A model generated the notes under the pieces. It saw only the letters and a list, made by a program, of their open reading frames with translations, made no database searches and had not been told where the DNA came from. DNA of 6,408 nucleotides from Opitutia bacterium (GTDB lineage: Bacteria; Verrucomicrobiota; Verrucomicrobiia; Opitutales; Coraliomargaritaceae). Below are positions 1 to 5,351 of the stretch, in pieces; position 1 is the stretch's first letter; each line of letters opens with the position of its first letter. Location of the stretch: NCBI GenBank assembly GCA_018663485.1, contig JABJQI010000072.1, positions 1 to 6,408 on the forward strand. Direction: 5' to 3'. The translations under genes and the position numbers were made by a program.

Positions 1-1
1 A

Positions 2-643
2 GTCGAAGACAGCTTCAACGCCTATTGGCCCAAGCCCGTCGAAGTCGCCAGTTTGGATGGCATCACCACACGCTTCCGTCGTTCCGACGTCGACTTCTTC
101 ATGCTCGATACCCGTAGCTATCGCGATGATGCGCCCGCCAGTGATCGCCTCCCACAAATGCTCGGTAAAACGCAGATCGAATGGCTTAGGCAGGAAATTA
201 TCAATAGCAGCGCGACCTTTAAGATCATCATCGCCGGCGCACCGATTCTTAACCCTGCGGACAATCGCAATAATCTCAGCTACGCCGAACGCGAGCATGG
301 GGAACTCCTGCAAATGCTTCGCAACGAACGCATCGCTGGGCTCTTTTTCATCAGCGGCGGTAAATATTATGGTGAGCTCACCCGACTCGTGCACGCCAAC
401 AGTTACAATCTGTTCGACCTCACACTCGGACCGCTCACGGCCAATTCGGAAGCCAATCAGGATGAGCTAAATTTCTTTCGTATGCCCGGCACTAGCACTT
501 TTGAACGCCACTTTGCCCTACTCGACTTCACTGGCCCCGAAGAAGACCGCGCTATCAGCATCCGCGTCATGAGCATGGCAGGCTCAGAACTGTGGCAACG
601 CACCATTAAAGCCAGCCAGCTCCAACCTGCCGAGACTAAGTAG
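2..643 (+). CDS. PhoD-like alkaline phosphatase, C-terminal part (gene cut by the window's left edge)
   Basis: The reading frame is open from base 2, so the real start lies outside the window; the TTG at 53 is an internal leucine codon. The visible 213 residues follow the C-terminal half of PhoD-like metallophosphoesterases: a YWP segment, a TRF segment, then DVDFFMLDTRSYRDD (bases 83-127), LGKTQIEWL (about 161-187), a TFKIIIAGAPILNP strand region (about 215-256), YAEREHGELL (281-310) and a DLTLGPLT segment (about 419-442). The family normally cleaves phosphate esters outside the cytoplasm using a two-metal centre. The usual metal-binding motif SGD-R-H-(H/F)-x-EL is here SGGKYYGEL (353-379): the aspartate is Gly and the histidine is Tyr, so this copy may be inactive or use a different centre. 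An export signal would be off-window. The gene ends 58 bases before lipB and has no clear terminator, so readthrough into lipB is possible. Family assignment is firm; activity and substrate are not. Confidence 0.85.
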   Translation, partial: VEDSFNAYWPKPVEVASLDGITTRFRRSDVDFFMLDTRSYRDDAPASDRLPQMLGKTQIEWLRQEIINSSATFKIIIAGAPILNPADNRNNLSYAEREHGELLQMLRNERIAGLFFISGGKYYGELTRLVHANSYNLFDLTLGPLTANSEANQDELNFFRMPGTSTFERHFALLDFTGPEEDRAISIRVMSMAGSELWQRTIKASQLQPAETK

Positions 644-701
644 GGCCAGAATACAGGATGCTTAGCTAAGAAAAAAAAGCAAAGCAATAACGCTAAGTCT
701 C

Positions 702-1385
702 ATGTCATCAGATGCCGCCAAATCAAAACCAGTGCTCGAGACCATAGACTGGGGACGCACCGAATATCAAGCGGCGCTGGAACGACAAAAAGCCCTAGTC
801 AGCCTTAGGCTTATTGGCGAGGTGCCTGACACACTTGTATTTACCGAGCACGATTCCGTGTTTACGATCGGCATGCGCCAGGATGCGCAACAAAACCTGA
901 TCTGGAACGAAGCACAACTCAAAGCAAAAGGCGTTCAAGTTATCCGCAGCAACCGCGGCGGCGATATTACTTACCACGGCCCCGGCCAAATCGTGGGCTA
1001 CCCAATTATCTCTCTTCAAGCCCGGCGCGACCTACACGCCTACCTGCGCGACCTCGAAGAAGTTGTCATACGCACACTTGCTACTTTTGGTTTACAGACT
1101 GCTCGACGCGACGGCAAGACCGGCATCTGGCTGGACGCGCGTAAAATATGCGCAATTGGCGTGGCTGTGCGTAGCTGGGTGACTTACCACGGCTTCGCGC
1201 TCAACGTAAATCCCGACATGAGTCATTTTGCTGGCATCGTGCCCTGTGGCATTACCGACGGTACCGTTACCTCGATGCAAGCTGAACTTGGCAAGACAAT
1301 AGACATAGATGATGTACAAGCACGTTTAGCAGTTGAATTTAAGTACGTTTTTCGGAACACTGCCGCACCTAATGAACAATCGTAA
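702..1385 (+). CDS. lipB: Octanoyl-[acyl carrier protein]:protein N-octanoyltransferase LipB
   Basis: LipB moves an octanoyl group from acyl carrier protein to a lysine of lipoyl domains (pyruvate and 2-oxoglutarate dehydrogenases, GcvH), the first step of lipoate synthesis in the cytoplasm. The 227-residue product has the normal family length. Visible motifs are TLVFTEHDSVFTIG (44-57), the signature RGGDITYHGPGQIVGYP (85-101), GKTGIW (138-143), RKICAIGV with the catalytic-type Lys148, THGFALN-type YHGFALNVN (162-170), and IVPCGI with the catalytic-type Cys182. All expected active-site residues are present. The ATG at 702 puts the usual amount of sequence ahead of the first conserved block, and no better start is seen; the 20 bases upstream contain no Shine-Dalgarno sequence. 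The last 14 bases overlap lipA, implying one transcript and probably coupled translation. A short palindrome CTTAGCTAAG (661-670) lies in the leader; its role is unknown. Confidence 0.96.
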   Translation: MSSDAAKSKPVLETIDWGRTEYQAALERQKALVSLRLIGEVPDTLVFTEHDSVFTIGMRQDAQQNLIWNEAQLKAKGVQVIRSNRGGDITYHGPGQIVGYPIISLQARRDLHAYLRDLEEVVIRTLATFGLQTARRDGKTGIWLDARKICAIGVAVRSWVTYHGFALNVNPDMSHFAGIVPCGITDGTVTSMQAELGKTIDIDDVQARLAVEFKYVFRNTAAPNEQS

Positions 1386-2295
1386 ACCAGAATGGCTCCG
1401 AGCGAAGCTGCCCACCAGCGTCGAGTACAAAGCAGTGCGCGAGATCGTTGACACCAATGACCTGCACACCGTCTGTAAAAGTGCACAGTGCCCGATCATG
1501 TGCGAATGTTGGTCGCGCGGAACGGCGACTGTCATGATCCTCGGCAACATCTGCACGCGTTCGTGTACCTTTTGCGCGATTAACACAGGTCGCCCGACAG
1601 AGCTTGATCTCGGCGAGCCCGCTCGTGTCGCCGAATCAATTGCCAAAATGAATTTGAAGCACGCCGTTATCACCTCCGTGGCGCGGGATGACCTAAAAGA
1701 TGGCGGCGCCTCGGTTTGGGCGGCGACCATCCGCGCGATCCATCACCGCTCCGCCGAGTGTGCAGTTGAAGTACTCACCGCTGACTTTAGGGGGCAGCAG
1801 GAATACCTCGACCTTGTGCTCGATGCATGTCCCGATATTTTCAATCACAACCTTGAGACGGTCGAACGCCTGCAACGCCCAATCCGTAAGACCGCACGTT
1901 ATGATCGCTCCCTCTGGGTGCTCAAGCATGCAAAATCTCGCGGCTTTACCACTAAATCTGGCATCATGCTCGGCATCGGTGAGAAGGAAGAAGAGATCAA
2001 GCAAGTTCTTCAAGATATGCAAAAAGTCGGCGTTGATATTTTGACGATCGGCCAATACCTGCAACCCAGCAAAAACCATCAACCAATCGACCGTTGGGTT
2101 ACACCTGAAGAATTTGCCGAATGGAAAGAATACGCTATTAGTATCGGCTTTGGTGCCTGCGAATCTGGCCCACTCGTGCGTTCCTCTTATCACGCTGAAG
2201 AACAGTCTGCGATGTTTGACGTCCGCGCCCGCCGCAAAGCAATGCTCGACGCCCAACAAACCGAAAAAGAAGCCGACGAAGTCGTCTCCGTCTAG
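1372..2295 (+). CDS. lipA: Lipoyl synthase LipA (radical SAM)
   Basis: LipA inserts two sulfur atoms at C6 and C8 of the protein-bound octanoyl chain made by LipB. From the ATG at 1372 the product has 307 residues, typical for the family, and starts at the usual point before KPEWL. The auxiliary [4Fe-4S] cluster motif C-x4-C-x5-C is Cys35, Cys40, Cys46; the radical SAM motif C-x3-C-x2-C is Cys61, Cys65, Cys68. The C-terminal RSSYHA (270-275) supplies the family's serine ligand to the auxiliary cluster. Other family blocks are TSVARDDLKDGGA (101-113), FNHNLETV (157-164), KSGIMLGIGE (195-204) and LTIGQYLQPS (224-233). One oddity: the segment usually written CPNxxECW is CPIMCECW here, with Asn replaced by Ile and an extra Cys44. 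The frame is open back to a TTG at 1333, but that adds 13 residues inside lipB with no family support. There is no Shine-Dalgarno sequence; the 14-base overlap suggests coupling to lipB translation. Confidence 0.97.
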   Translation: MNNRKPEWLRAKLPTSVEYKAVREIVDTNDLHTVCKSAQCPIMCECWSRGTATVMILGNICTRSCTFCAINTGRPTELDLGEPARVAESIAKMNLKHAVITSVARDDLKDGGASVWAATIRAIHHRSAECAVEVLTADFRGQQEYLDLVLDACPDIFNHNLETVERLQRPIRKTARYDRSLWVLKHAKSRGFTTKSGIMLGIGEKEEEIKQVLQDMQKVGVDILTIGQYLQPSKNHQPIDRWVTPEEFAEWKEYAISIGFGACESGPLVRSSYHAEEQSAMFDVRARRKAMLDAQQTEKEADEVVSV

Positions 2296-2320
2296 CGGTC
2301 ATTCAATGCTACTAATCATC

Positions 2321-2350
2321 AGCGATGATTTTACAGCCATCGCTTTTTTA
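2321..2350 (+). terminator. Probable intrinsic terminator after lipBA
   Basis: A perfect 7-base stem, AGCGATG (2321-2327) and CATCGCT (2338-2344), encloses a 10-base loop and runs straight into TTTTTT (2344-2349), 26 bases after the lipA stop. This is a modest but recognisable Rho-independent terminator on the plus strand. A second stem, AATCATC (2314-2320) with GATGATT (2324-2330), would use part of the same sequence and exclude it. The rest of the gap to 2528 is AT-rich, with small palindromes (TGTCATTGACA at 2362-2372, GTATATAC at 2464-2471, TTACGTAA at 2519-2526) and no clear gene or convincing promoter. Confidence 0.6.
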
Positions 2351-2528
2351 TACACAGAGCGTGTCATTGACAAGCAATTCACAGCGTAGTGAAAGTCGTA
2401 TATCAAGACTCACAGTTACAGCAATTAGAAATCATTTTTGTGATTCTTATAGCGTTACCGAGTGTATATACGAATAGACCTAAAAAAACACGTGCAAGCC
2501 GACCCACGATGCGTATTATTACGTAACT

Positions 2529-2990
2529 ATGTCGACAGAGGTAATGCGCAGACCAGGAGCTTTTCGCCCCGTCATTCAATTCTCGATCCACGCCGATAAT
2601 AAAGTCGGCCGGCTAAACGAAATCATCGGCCTACTCTCTATTCACGAAGTCCACATTATGGCACTTTCGATTCTCGACACGACAGATAGCTCAATCGTTC
2701 GCATCATTGTCGACTACCCTGAAGAAGCACAAAAGCTACTCATCGAGCATCAATTCTCATTCGTACAAAGCGAACTCCTCGCAGTTGAATTAGCCAGTGA
2801 GGCAGATATCAAGAAAGTCACTACGGCACTCGTGCAGGCGGAAATCAACATTCACTACACCTATCCTTTCGTCTCGCGCCCAAATAATCGCTCCGCGCTG
2901 GCAATCAGCCTTGAAGATAACGAGCTCGCAGCTGACACAATCACTCTGCAACAGCTAAAAATAATCGGGCAAGACGATATTGCCCGATAA
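2529..2990 (+). CDS. Stand-alone tandem ACT-domain protein
   Basis: The 153-residue product is almost wholly two ACT folds, small beta-alpha units that bind amino acids or similar ligands and usually regulate an attached or partner protein. The first ACT unit spans about 14-72 and shows the hallmark segment DNKVGRLNEIIGLLSIHEV (23-41), where Gly27 sits in the loop before the first helix. The second spans about 84-150, with LVQAEINIHYTYPF (101-114) matching the turn into the second strand. There is no catalytic domain, signal peptide or membrane helix, so it is probably a cytoplasmic ligand sensor or an adaptor; ligand and partner cannot be told from the sequence. Start choice is uncertain: ATG 2529 has no Shine-Dalgarno sequence, while ATG 2544, five codons later, has AGAGG only 2 bases ahead. 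Both leave the ACT folds whole. It is separated from lipA by a terminator and 230 bases, so it likely has its own promoter. Confidence 0.85.
   Translation: MSTEVMRRPGAFRPVIQFSIHADNKVGRLNEIIGLLSIHEVHIMALSILDTTDSSIVRIIVDYPEEAQKLLIEHQFSFVQSELLAVELASEADIKKVTTALVQAEINIHYTYPFVSRPNNRSALAISLEDNELAADTITLQQLKIIGQDDIAR
2964..2988. terminator. Strong hairpin at the 3' end of the ACT gene; terminator-like on the minus strand
   Basis: ATCGGGCAA (2964-2972) pairs perfectly over 9 bases with TTGCCCGAT (2980-2988) around a 7-base loop. The hairpin covers the last codons and first stop base of the ACT gene. On the plus strand it is followed by AAAAAAG, not T, so it is not a normal terminator for that gene. 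On the minus strand it is followed by TATTTTTAG, closer to an intrinsic terminator that would stop antisense reading coming leftward through the TetR gene. It could instead stabilise the ACT mRNA 3' end or act as a protein-binding palindrome. Confidence 0.45.
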
Positions 2991-3002
2991 AAAAGAGATT
3001 TC

Positions 3003-3019
3003 GCAAGAGCAAGTCTTGC
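3003..3019. promoter_or_regulatory. Candidate operator palindrome upstream of the TetR gene
   Basis: GCAAGA (3003-3008) and TCTTGC (3014-3019) form a perfect 6+6 inverted repeat with a 5-base spacer, 32 bases before the TetR start. TetR-family repressors commonly bind such palindromes and repress their own gene. The wider half-site GGCAAGA occurs on the plus strand at 2968-2974, inside the ACT-end hairpin, and on the minus strand at 3014-3020. A direct repeat TAGTAAA (3026-3032 and 3037-3043, 11 bases apart) lies between the palindrome and the gene and may contain the -10 region. Binding is inferred from position and symmetry only. Confidence 0.4.
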
Positions 3020-3051
3020 CGCCTGTAGTAAACTTCTAGTAAATTGACCAA

Positions 3052-3678
3052 ATGCCCCGCACACGATCTCGCGCCAACACCGAAGGAAAGTTTCTCAATG
3101 CTGTAATCGAGTTGGTTGCGCACGATGGTTGTTGCGCGTTAGGAGTCAACGCAGTCGCACACAAAGCAGGTGCCGACAAAGTGCTGATTTATCGCTATTT
3201 TGGGAATCTGCAGGGACTCTTACTTCGAGTCGCTGAGAGCCGACAATGGCTACCTTCGGTGGATGAGCTGCTGGACTCGCTCAAACTTGAAGTAGATCTG
3301 CCAGCTTCAGAGGTTATTCGCCCACTCGCTCGCCTGTTCACCCACCACATCCGTGCCGATAGAGCCACGCACCAGATACTTCGTTGGCGCAAGGCCGAAG
3401 CCAATCCACTCACTGTGCATTTCTCAGAGCAATGGAGAGATGTTTGGCAACAACTCTCAGAACACTTGTCGACTGGCTTGGACTATTCTGCGCGCGAAAA
3501 TTGGAAACGACTGATGGAACTGACTGCACTGATCATCGAAGCTGAATTGTGTGATGAGCGCGTCAACTCTGGTTGCATTGATCACATCGCAAATGGCATC
3601 GTGACGGGTCGTGTGTCACAGGAAACAGCCACCACTGAGTCTTTATTCGAAGACCAGTTGCCGACCAACTTACTTTAG
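3052..3678 (+). CDS. TetR/AcrR-family transcriptional regulator
   Basis: This 208-residue protein has the TetR-family layout: an N-terminal DNA-binding domain and a helical C-terminal domain for ligand binding and dimerisation. The DNA-binding part covers about 12-60: helix 1 FLNAVIELVAHDG (14-26), then the helix-turn-helix LGVNAVAHKAGADKVLIYRYFGN split over 30-52, with the family hallmark IYRYFGN (46-52) followed by LQGLLLRV. Residues 70-190 are mostly helical and too variable to suggest a ligand. Members usually repress nearby genes, often transport or stress functions, and frequently themselves; here the only plus-strand neighbour upstream is the ACT gene, and the nearest minus-strand operon faces it tail to tail, so the target may be itself or distant. 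The start at ATG 3052 has no Shine-Dalgarno sequence, and a promoter close by could make the message nearly leaderless. The TAG stop overlaps the opposing gene's stop by 4 bases. Confidence 0.88.
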   Translation: MPRTRSRANTEGKFLNAVIELVAHDGCCALGVNAVAHKAGADKVLIYRYFGNLQGLLLRVAESRQWLPSVDELLDSLKLEVDLPASEVIRPLARLFTHHIRADRATHQILRWRKAEANPLTVHFSEQWRDVWQQLSEHLSTGLDYSARENWKRLMELTALIIEAELCDERVNSGCIDHIANGIVTGRVSQETATTESLFEDQLPTNLL

Positions 3679-4799
3679 CGAATCGACCGCAACGGCACCA
3701 ACTCAATCAAAGTCATCTCTGTCGGGCAATTAAAACGCAGTGGCGGCAATCCTTCGAATCGATTCGAACCAGCGCCAGCCGAGACGTTCAAGTAAGGAAT
3801 GCCAATTCGCCTAAATCCTCTCGCCCACTCCTTAGGCACTTCACTGTCAATCACCAGCGATCCATACCACGGCAAGCGCACTTGCCCGCCATGTGTATGA
3901 CCTGCCAAGCAGAGATCGATCGGCAAATCCACGACCTTCAGCGCATAATCCGGCGCATGGCCAAATAAAATGCGAAAGTCACTCGACTGGCACTGATCCA
4001 ACCATTGATCTACTGTTCGTGCGGCCCAGAGTTGATTCTTTGATTGATATAAACTTAAGCCATGCAGACTAATAGTTCCCACATCTGTATCAATCTGAGC
4101 AGAGCGCGACGACAATACCTGCAGTGGCGCCAACTGATCTGCGTGAAGACGGTAGAGTTCACGCTCGGTATCGCCATACACCGCATACGTGCCGAGTCGC
4201 GGGTTCACCTCCTTAATCAGAGCCAACAACTTCGGAAATTCAGAGGCAAAAGTCGCAGGCGGCACGACTTGAAGCAAATCACCCGTATTGAGGATTAAAT
4301 CAGGGCTTAGTGCTTTAATCTTTTCAAAGATCTCTACTTCATAGTCGGTGATACGTCCTGCTTGAATATCTGAAATATGTAGCAGCCGTATTGGCTGCGT
4401 AAGTTTTGGCGTCTCTAGTCGGACATGCTGCACAACCAAGCGCTGTGGTTCTACCTTGGTCACATAATAGCGCAAACCCAATAAATCGACGGCAATAAAC
4501 ACATACAATAGCGCAATCCAAATGAGCCCTTTGCGACGCCCGCGCCAGGTCGCAGCAAGCGCGGCAAAAAATACAGCGACGCCGAACAATGTCATCGGCA
4601 ATTCCCAAAGATTAAAATCATAGGCCTTGTGGATTTCTGCAAAATTGGGCCTCAACATTCCTGCGTTCACATACAGAAAATTGCGGATCAACACATAGCA
4701 GAACACCAGCATCGCGGACCAGGCCACCAAGCGCCACGGGCGATCGCCTCGATTGCGAGTGCCGATATCGGTCATAGCCAATTCAGACAAATCCTTCAT
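3675..4799 (-). CDS. Membrane-anchored calcineurin-like metallophosphoesterase
   Basis: The start is taken at 4799 because ATGA there joins it to the stop of the upstream gene; longer reading back to 4871 runs inside that gene. The 374-residue product begins with three likely membrane helices (about 22-45, 66-84, 91-112) and then a calcineurin-like phosphoesterase domain from about 135. Its motifs are HISDIQAG (141-148), LNTGDLLQ (170-177), YAVYGDTER (206-213), ILFGHAPDYA (277-286) and LAGHTHGGQVRLP (298-310). The last two are classical. In the first, the usual D-x-H is D-x-Q, and the usual GNH(D/E) is GDTE, so two common metal or catalytic residues are changed. Similar D-x-Q / GD variants are, from memory, seen in a membrane-linked subfamily, so activity is still likely. 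The substrate is unknown; a lipid or lipid A precursor role, as for YaeI/LpxG-type enzymes, is only a guess. It meets the TetR gene end to end at its TAA stop. Confidence 0.85.
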   Translation of the reverse strand: MKDLSELAMTDIGTRNRGDRPWRLVAWSAMLVFCYVLIRNFLYVNAGMLRPNFAEIHKAYDFNLWELPMTLFGVAVFFAALAATWRGRRKGLIWIALLYVFIAVDLLGLRYYVTKVEPQRLVVQHVRLETPKLTQPIRLLHISDIQAGRITDYEVEIFEKIKALSPDLILNTGDLLQVVPPATFASEFPKLLALIKEVNPRLGTYAVYGDTERELYRLHADQLAPLQVLSSRSAQIDTDVGTISLHGLSLYQSKNQLWAARTVDQWLDQCQSSDFRILFGHAPDYALKVVDLPIDLCLAGHTHGGQVRLPWYGSLVIDSEVPKEWARGFRRIGIPYLNVSAGAGSNRFEGLPPLRFNCPTEMTLIELVPLRSIR

Positions 4800-5254
4800 C
4801 GGATCGATTGCCGCCTCAATAGTAAACGCGCTACAAAGGGTATAAACGCAGGAGCGCCAAATAACCAACAAAGTAGTAGCTCGATGGGTGCGCGAAAGCC
4901 TGAACGCAGACTTTTCTGATACAACATGCTGCCGAGAGCCAAATTCATAATCTGGAAGTTACAATAAAATGACAAAAATACGGCAGGATGCCGCGTCAGA
5001 CCTTGCGCCGCAGAATAACTGAGCTCTGCCATAGGGTCTGGCAATAGCGAAGCGTGATACAACTTCCACAACAATACAAAAAGCACCGTGCAATAGAGCG
5101 GCGCGACTAGCAAAGGTTGCGCCAGCAGCTGCACCACCCGCGCATCAGGCAGTAAAATCATACCAAACCACAGTGGCAGTGTCATACACGCAAGGAACCA
5201 AAACGTACTGTCCAGATCAGATGCAGCAAATATATCAATCAGCCAAATAGGCAT
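4796..5254 (-). CDS. Probable ABA4-like (DUF4281) membrane protein
   Basis: This 152-residue hydrophobic protein has four likely membrane helices (about 17-35, 41-63, 88-110, 124-146). Its layout resembles the ABA4-like family: FWFLACMTLPLWFGMILLP (18-36) at the start, LLAQPLLVAPLY (43-54), LTRHPAVFL (86-94) before the third helix, and a final helix with LLLCWLFGAPAFIPFVARL (126-144), matching the family's leucine-rich LTFLFGPxGLLLYL ending. The conserved (F)DLFVG-type segment is IMNLALG (102-108), with Asn in place of Asp. The plant member takes part in neoxanthin formation; the function of bacterial members is not established. The start at ATG 5254 has no Shine-Dalgarno sequence and lies about 38 bases after the transcript start implied by the TATAAT box. 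Its TGA stop overlaps the ATG of the phosphoesterase gene, so the two are co-transcribed and translationally coupled. The assignment rests on layout and short motifs and should be read as moderate. Confidence 0.6.
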   Translation of the reverse strand: MPIWLIDIFAASDLDSTFWFLACMTLPLWFGMILLPDARVVQLLAQPLLVAPLYCTVLFVLLWKLYHASLLPDPMAELSYSAAQGLTRHPAVFLSFYCNFQIMNLALGSMLYQKSLRSGFRAPIELLLCWLFGAPAFIPFVARLLLRRQSIR

Positions 5255-5298
5255 GTGGTTCGCAGGTGGGAAGGTTAGCAGGTAAACAGTAAGAAAGT

Positions 5299-5304
5299 AT
5301 TATA
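5299..5304 (-). promoter_or_regulatory. Perfect -10 box (TATAAT) for the ABA4-like/phosphoesterase operon
   Basis: On the minus strand TATAAT reads from 5304 to 5299, in the 97-base gap between purC and the ABA4-like gene. A transcript would begin near 5292 and leave a leader of about 38 bases before the ATG at 5254. The hexamer 17 bases upstream (CATATC) is a poor -35, so the promoter may need an activator or be read by relaxed spacing. Its place shows the two-gene operon need not depend on purC. No convincing purC terminator is visible in the same gap. Confidence 0.5.
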
Positions 5305-5351
5305 CGAGTCAGAGCCTCAAGGATATGCATAACTGCCCCTGTCACACGAAC

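Noticed and set aside
53..55. TTG as the start of the first gene
   Set aside because: The frame is open to the window edge, and the upstream residues (YWP segment) belong to the PhoD-like domain.
57..470. Alternative-frame open frame over the phosphatase gene
   Set aside because: Its residues show no domain pattern, and the overlapping frame is a clear PhoD-like protein; it is a shadow.
661..670. CTTAGCTAAG palindrome followed by eight A's, as a terminator
   Set aside because: It has no loop and is followed by A, not T, on the plus strand; it does not fit a terminator for the plus-strand gene.
1333..1371. A longer lipA starting at TTG 1333
   Set aside because: It adds 13 residues with no family support, lies deep in lipB and has no ribosome binding site; ATG 1372 fits LipA length.
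2367..2372. Perfect TTGACA as a -35 box for the ACT gene
   Set aside because: No -10-like sequence lies 15-19 bases downstream, so a promoter cannot be supported; it is also half of a small palindrome TGTCATTGACA.
2571..2580. GTCATTCAAT direct repeat shared with 2298-2307
   Set aside because: A single 10-base match, one copy inside the ACT gene, is likely chance.
4800..4871. A longer start for the phosphoesterase
   Set aside because: The extra 24 residues come from reading the upstream gene in another frame; the ATGA junction at 4796-4799 explains the start better.
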